Shown here: positions 6,526-8,890 of the stretch, one piece after another | Numbering within the stretch: the first letter of the stretch is position 1 | Layout of the letters: every line of letters begins with the position of its first letter | From: an uncultured Lachnospiraceae bacterium | GTDB taxonomy: Bacteria; Bacillota; Clostridia; Lachnospirales; Lachnospiraceae | Direction: 5' to 3' | Length of the DNA: 8,890 nucleotides | NCBI GenBank assembly: GCA_946533525.1 | Contig: CAMNBW010000047.1 | Location: forward strand, 1-8,890 | Position numbers and translations under genes: made by a program | Notes under the pieces: model-generated | Told to the model about the DNA's origin: nothing | Database searches by the model: none | Seen by the model: only the letters and a program-made list of their open reading frames with translations

Positions 6526-8739
6526 TTATACCATTTTTTTCTGTATTTTTTCCCTGAAACAAAACCAAAGGAGCCCTGCCGCCGAAATCAGCAGACCCAG
6601 ATAATTAAACCACGGCTGGGAAAATTTAACAACCAGCCTGTTATTTTCCCCTCCGGGAACGGTCACCCTTATTGTTCCTATCTCGCTTTGAGATATGTCC
6701 AGCCTGTTGCCGCTGCCGTCATATGCCTTGTATCCCAAGTAGCACATGAGCGGAAGCCTGATAGTCCCGGGCGAATCGCTGCTGCTCGTGTAGGCGATGT
6801 CTATATGTGTTCCTGCTTTCGCATAGCTGTCTATCGTTATTCCCTCGGAGGCTACCGGCGCCTGATCGGCTTTTATATCATCGGCCGTCGTCGTATTTTC
6901 CGGGACATAGTCCAATATATATGAATTTGTATAATTACCTGTATTGGCCGTCACCACGGGGTCGGTTGTGAGTTTTACAATGTAAATATCAAATATGGTA
7001 ACGACAGTAACTATGTTTATTGCCAATATCGCCACTGTAACTGCCGTTTCGGACGCAAATCTGATCTTTAGCGCATAAAGCGCGTATACGGCTGTAAAGC
7101 AGGCGCAGCTCACCGTTACGATTAGGAGCCTCAAGGGATGCTGCAGGGGCTGCAGTATCTGGAATATCCTCTCAAACTTTTCCAGTGTCTTCCAGGGAAA
7201 CAGGTCGGTGGACACGAAAAAGAAAAGCAGTTCCACCAGAAAGGCCGCCTTCATAAATTTTGTCCTGCTGTCGGTTTCCTTTATCTTTATAAAGTATACT
7301 GCCGTAAGCAAAAGAAGTATCAGTCCGATAACCGTTAGGTTCCCCCTGAGCTTCATCGAAAGCAAGGCCGCTTCAGGGTCGGCGGGGCTTTTTGTATAGG
7401 TACTGAAAAGATCCGCCAATATCATCTCGTTCTTTGCCGGATTGGTCTTTGCTATCTGGGTAAGCTGCAGCGCCTGAGTCCTGTAGTAGAAAAACGGCAC
7501 CAGAAAGCCCGCGTTTATCACTACCGTAAAGAGTGCTGCCTTTATCATGGAAATATATCTCTTGTCGGCAAAAAGGTCTTTTATCAGCAGCAGGACAAAG
7601 ACAGCGCACATCATTACCGCAAACATGAAGGAAAGTATGTGCGACTCCAAAATGCCGCTTATTCCAAAGGTAAGTACGTACCACTTCGATGCGTTTCCGG
7701 ATAATATCGAATACAGGCCGGCAATGACCAGAGGAAAGAAGATAACGGCTATAGTCTCTCCCAGGGTCATGGTGTAATAAATCCTTATAATCCTGAAGGG
7801 CGCCAGCGTGTACAATATTGCCGCGGCTATTGCCATCTTGCTGACTTTGTCCTTTTCAAAGGCATTTTCAAACAGGATGTTGGCTGAATAGTATGCCGAT
7901 GCAAACGTGGCCGCGCTGCATATGAACATTGCCGTTTTCCATATAGCAGGCATGGAAACGCTGAACAGCCTCGGTATCATGATAATATACAAAAACAGAT
8001 TGGGGTAAAGGCTTCCGAGGTATCCGTGTCCGTGAAGGGTCCTGGGATATATCACGGCAGGAAACTGTCCGTCCTTTATCGCGTCAAAGGTTCCCTGTAT
8101 CCTCATCATATGGTAAAGAAGATCCGTTCCCTGGTTCATCTTCGGCGACAGGAAGGGTACTATCGTGAATAAAGCCGTAACCGCTCCTATGATGATGACG
8201 GGTGTGCAAAGCTTCTTCTCAAAAAGACAGATCGCCAGTAAGAAGATAGAGATAAGGAAGGCTACGTAATATGTGTCATTAAACAGGTTATGTTTGTCGG
8301 AAGTCCTTATGAACAGGTGCTTAAGCTCTACGTCCTTATCTCCCTCATAGTAGAAGCGCATGGAGAAATTATTTACTTCGTGGTCGAGCTTATAAGGTAT
8401 ATTAGTCCTTATTTCTTCCTTGGGGAGCTTGTATTCACTTAACATTATTTCATCGTCCATGAAGCGAACCACCGTGTCATCCTTGCACTCATGATCGATT
8501 TCAAACAGATACTCCCCCGCAGGCAGTTCAATACTTTTAAGCTCTGCGTACAGACCGTCTTCCTTGGTTATAGAGCCGGCTTTCAAGTATAAGGTGCCCA
8601 GATCATAGCTGGGGTCTTCTCCATAATTTTTAAACTGCCAGCAGTCCAGATAAAGCTCGTCATCAACCTGTGAATCCAAAAATGCAATAACAAAGACTGC
8701 AAATATAAGGGCAATAGTAATCAGTAAACGTTTTTTCAT
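6526..8739 (-). CDS. Large polytopic membrane protein, YfhO / PTPS-related GT-C-like
   Basis: First gene of the run, 737 residues. One N-terminal membrane segment (about 5-21) is followed by a roughly 130-residue extracytoplasmic region that looks beta-rich, then many hydrophobic segments (about 157-588), a C-terminal extracytoplasmic domain (about 590-710) and a last membrane helix (712-729). The layout matches YfhO-like and 6-pyruvoyl-tetrahydropterin-synthase-related membrane proteins, regarded as GT-C-type glycosyltransferases. TDLLYHMMRIQG (205-216) has the Asp and His expected in the first large loop; GETIAVIFFPLVIAGLY (327-343) is another family-typical stretch, and the C-terminal YLGYKAYDGSGNRL (667-680) resembles the YfhO end domain. 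YfhO of Bacillus is linked to glycosylating teichoic acids. I prefer the ATG at 8739, with AAGG 6 nt upstream; an in-frame ATG at 8775 falls at the predicted transcription start. Sugar and acceptor are unknown. Confidence 0.82.
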   Translation of the reverse strand: MKKRLLITIALIFAVFVIAFLDSQVDDELYLDCWQFKNYGEDPSYDLGTLYLKAGSITKEDGLYAELKSIELPAGEYLFEIDHECKDDTVVRFMDDEIMLSEYKLPKEEIRTNIPYKLDHEVNNFSMRFYYEGDKDVELKHLFIRTSDKHNLFNDTYYVAFLISIFLLAICLFEKKLCTPVIIIGAVTALFTIVPFLSPKMNQGTDLLYHMMRIQGTFDAIKDGQFPAVIYPRTLHGHGYLGSLYPNLFLYIIMIPRLFSVSMPAIWKTAMFICSAATFASAYYSANILFENAFEKDKVSKMAIAAAILYTLAPFRIIRIYYTMTLGETIAVIFFPLVIAGLYSILSGNASKWYVLTFGISGILESHILSFMFAVMMCAVFVLLLIKDLFADKRYISMIKAALFTVVINAGFLVPFFYYRTQALQLTQIAKTNPAKNEMILADLFSTYTKSPADPEAALLSMKLRGNLTVIGLILLLLTAVYFIKIKETDSRTKFMKAAFLVELLFFFVSTDLFPWKTLEKFERIFQILQPLQHPLRLLIVTVSCACFTAVYALYALKIRFASETAVTVAILAINIVTVVTIFDIYIVKLTTDPVVTANTGNYTNSYILDYVPENTTTADDIKADQAPVASEGITIDSYAKAGTHIDIAYTSSSDSPGTIRLPLMCYLGYKAYDGSGNRLDISQSEIGTIRVTVPGGENNRLVVKFSQPWFNYLGLLISAAGLLWFCFREKIQKKMV

Positions 8740-8744
8740 AAAAT

Positions 8745-8750
8745 ACCTTA
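8745..8750 (-). promoter_or_regulatory. Ribosome binding site TAAGGT for the first operon gene
   Basis: On the minus strand AAGG lies 6 nt before the ATG at 8739. It is the better-placed site of the two possible starts and supports beginning the protein at MKKRLLITIA, a normal basic-then-hydrophobic membrane start, rather than 12 codons earlier. Confidence 0.55.
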
Positions 8751-8777
8751 TCTTCCCTAAACAAATACATCTCATCT

Positions 8778-8786
8778 ACTATAACA
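8778..8786 (-). promoter_or_regulatory. Candidate extended -10 promoter of the operon
   Basis: The minus strand reads TGTTATAGT, an extended -10 (TGnTATAGT, one mismatch to TATAAT). No good -35 is present: 17 nt upstream is TTTTAT. A second choice, CATAAT at 8788-8793, has TTCGGA 17 nt upstream. Transcription would start near 8771, giving a leader of about 30 nt. It is the only gap large enough to hold a promoter for the seven genes, but no experiment backs it. Confidence 0.45.
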
Positions 8787-8797
8787 GATTATGCCGG

Positions 8798-8833
8798 AAA
8801 ATAAAATAAGTCCGAATATCAATTCGGACTTAT
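8798..8833 (-). terminator. Rho-independent terminator of the tRNA-Phe transcript
   Basis: A perfect 12-bp inverted repeat, ATAAGTCCGAAT (8806-8817) and ATTCGGACTTAT (8822-8833), closes a 4-nt loop. On the minus strand it is followed by TTTATTTT, a T-rich run. The plus strand has no T-run after the stem, so it terminates leftward transcripts from the tRNA. It separates the tRNA unit from the glycan operon. Confidence 0.85.
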
Positions 8834-8836
8834 CAG

Positions 8837-8890
8837 TGCCCAGAGCCGGAATCGAACCAGCGACACGAGGATTTTCAGTCCTCTGCTCTA
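8837..8890 (-). tRNA. tRNA-Phe (GAA), 3' part, cut by window edge
   Basis: The minus strand gives positions 20-73 of a tRNA; the acceptor 5' strand and most of the D arm lie beyond the right edge. The anticodon stem GAGGA/TCCTC closes loop CTGAAAA, whose anticodon GAA (8874-8876) decodes Phe. The variable region is GTGTC and the T arm is GCTGG-TTCGATT-CCGGC with one wobble pair. The acceptor 3' strand TCTGGGC is followed by discriminator A at 8837 and then CTG, so CCA is not encoded and must be added by CCA-adding enzyme. The missing 5' strand should read close to GCCCAGA. Confidence 0.95.

Larger units (their letters stand above)
435..8786 (-). other. Probable surface-glycan operon (six complete genes, continuing into the decarboxylase)
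   Basis: Successive junctions on the minus strand are a 2-nt gap (6526/6523), a 13-nt gap (5327/5313), overlaps of 19, 8 and 26 nt (4372-4390, 3623-3630, 2008-2033) and a 2-nt gap (435/432). No terminator hairpin or spacer lies between the genes. Gene content (two GT-C proteins, DPM1-like transferase, nucleotide-sugar reductase, UGM-like flavoenzyme, L,D-transpeptidase) suggests assembly of a lipid-linked sugar and its transfer to a wall glycan. Co-transcription is inferred from spacing alone. Confidence 0.75.

Noticed and set aside
6524..6568. Upstream extension of the flavoenzyme to a TTG codon
   Set aside because: The extra 15 residues lie inside the upstream gene, lack a Shine-Dalgarno, and precede the typical MKYLILGAG start of a Rossmann protein.
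7373..7684. Second minus-strand open frame within the YfhO-like gene
   Set aside because: It is in another frame of a hydrophobic-protein gene whose own frame is continuous; nothing in it is recognisable.
8740..8775. Upstream ATG extension of the YfhO-like protein
   Set aside because: It would put the start codon within a few bases of the predicted transcription start and has no ribosome site; the ATG at 8739 has AAGG at good spacing.
8806..8890. tRNA 3' end as an island attachment site
   Set aside because: tRNA genes are common integration sites, but there is no integrase, no repeat of the tRNA 3' end elsewhere in the window, and an intact terminator directly follows.
1..8890. CRISPR array, insertion sequence, riboswitch or toxin-antitoxin pair
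   Set aside because: No regularly spaced repeats, transposase motifs or structured leader were seen; nearly the whole window is occupied by coding sequence.

Overview
The window looks like part of the chromosome of a Gram-positive clostridium. Lachnospiraceae is the best guess, from the moderate GC content, frequent ATA, AGA and AGG codons, strong GGAGG-type ribosome binding sites and a Clostridia-style L,D-transpeptidase. This placement is an inference. Every supported gene lies on the minus strand, so the biological reading order runs from the right edge to the left.

At the right edge is the 3' part of a tRNA-Phe(GAA) gene. Its discriminator base is followed 3 nt later by a near-perfect intrinsic terminator (stem 8806-8833). 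About 50 nt further on is a candidate extended -10 promoter, and then a tightly packed run of seven genes begins. Gaps are at most 13 nt, and three of the junctions overlap by 8 to 26 nt.

The gene order is: (1) a 737-residue polytopic YfhO/PTPS-related GT-C-like membrane protein; (2) an FAD-dependent oxidoreductase of the UDP-galactopyranose mutase/protoporphyrinogen oxidase-like group; (3) an NAD-dependent short-chain epimerase/dehydratase closest to GDP-4-keto-6-deoxymannose reductases; (4) a soluble DPM1-like family 2 glycosyltransferase; (5) a 540-residue GT-C membrane glycosyltransferase resembling mycobacterial AftB-type arabinofuranosyltransferases; (6) a membrane-anchored YkuD-type L,D-transpeptidase; (7) the first 144 codons of an Orn/Lys/Arg-decarboxylase-family PLP enzyme, cut by the left edge.

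Genes 1 to 5 read as one surface-glycan module. A nucleotide sugar would be tailored in the cytoplasm by the reductase and the flavoenzyme, loaded on a polyprenyl phosphate by the family 2 enzyme, flipped, and transferred outside the membrane by the GT-C proteins. The L,D-transpeptidase acts on peptidoglycan in the same compartment. A UGM-like enzyme beside an AftB-like transferase suggests a furanose sugar, but that is a hypothesis. The decarboxylase is probably a housekeeping neighbour that is translationally coupled to the run. I see no mobile element, CRISPR array, riboswitch or integrase.
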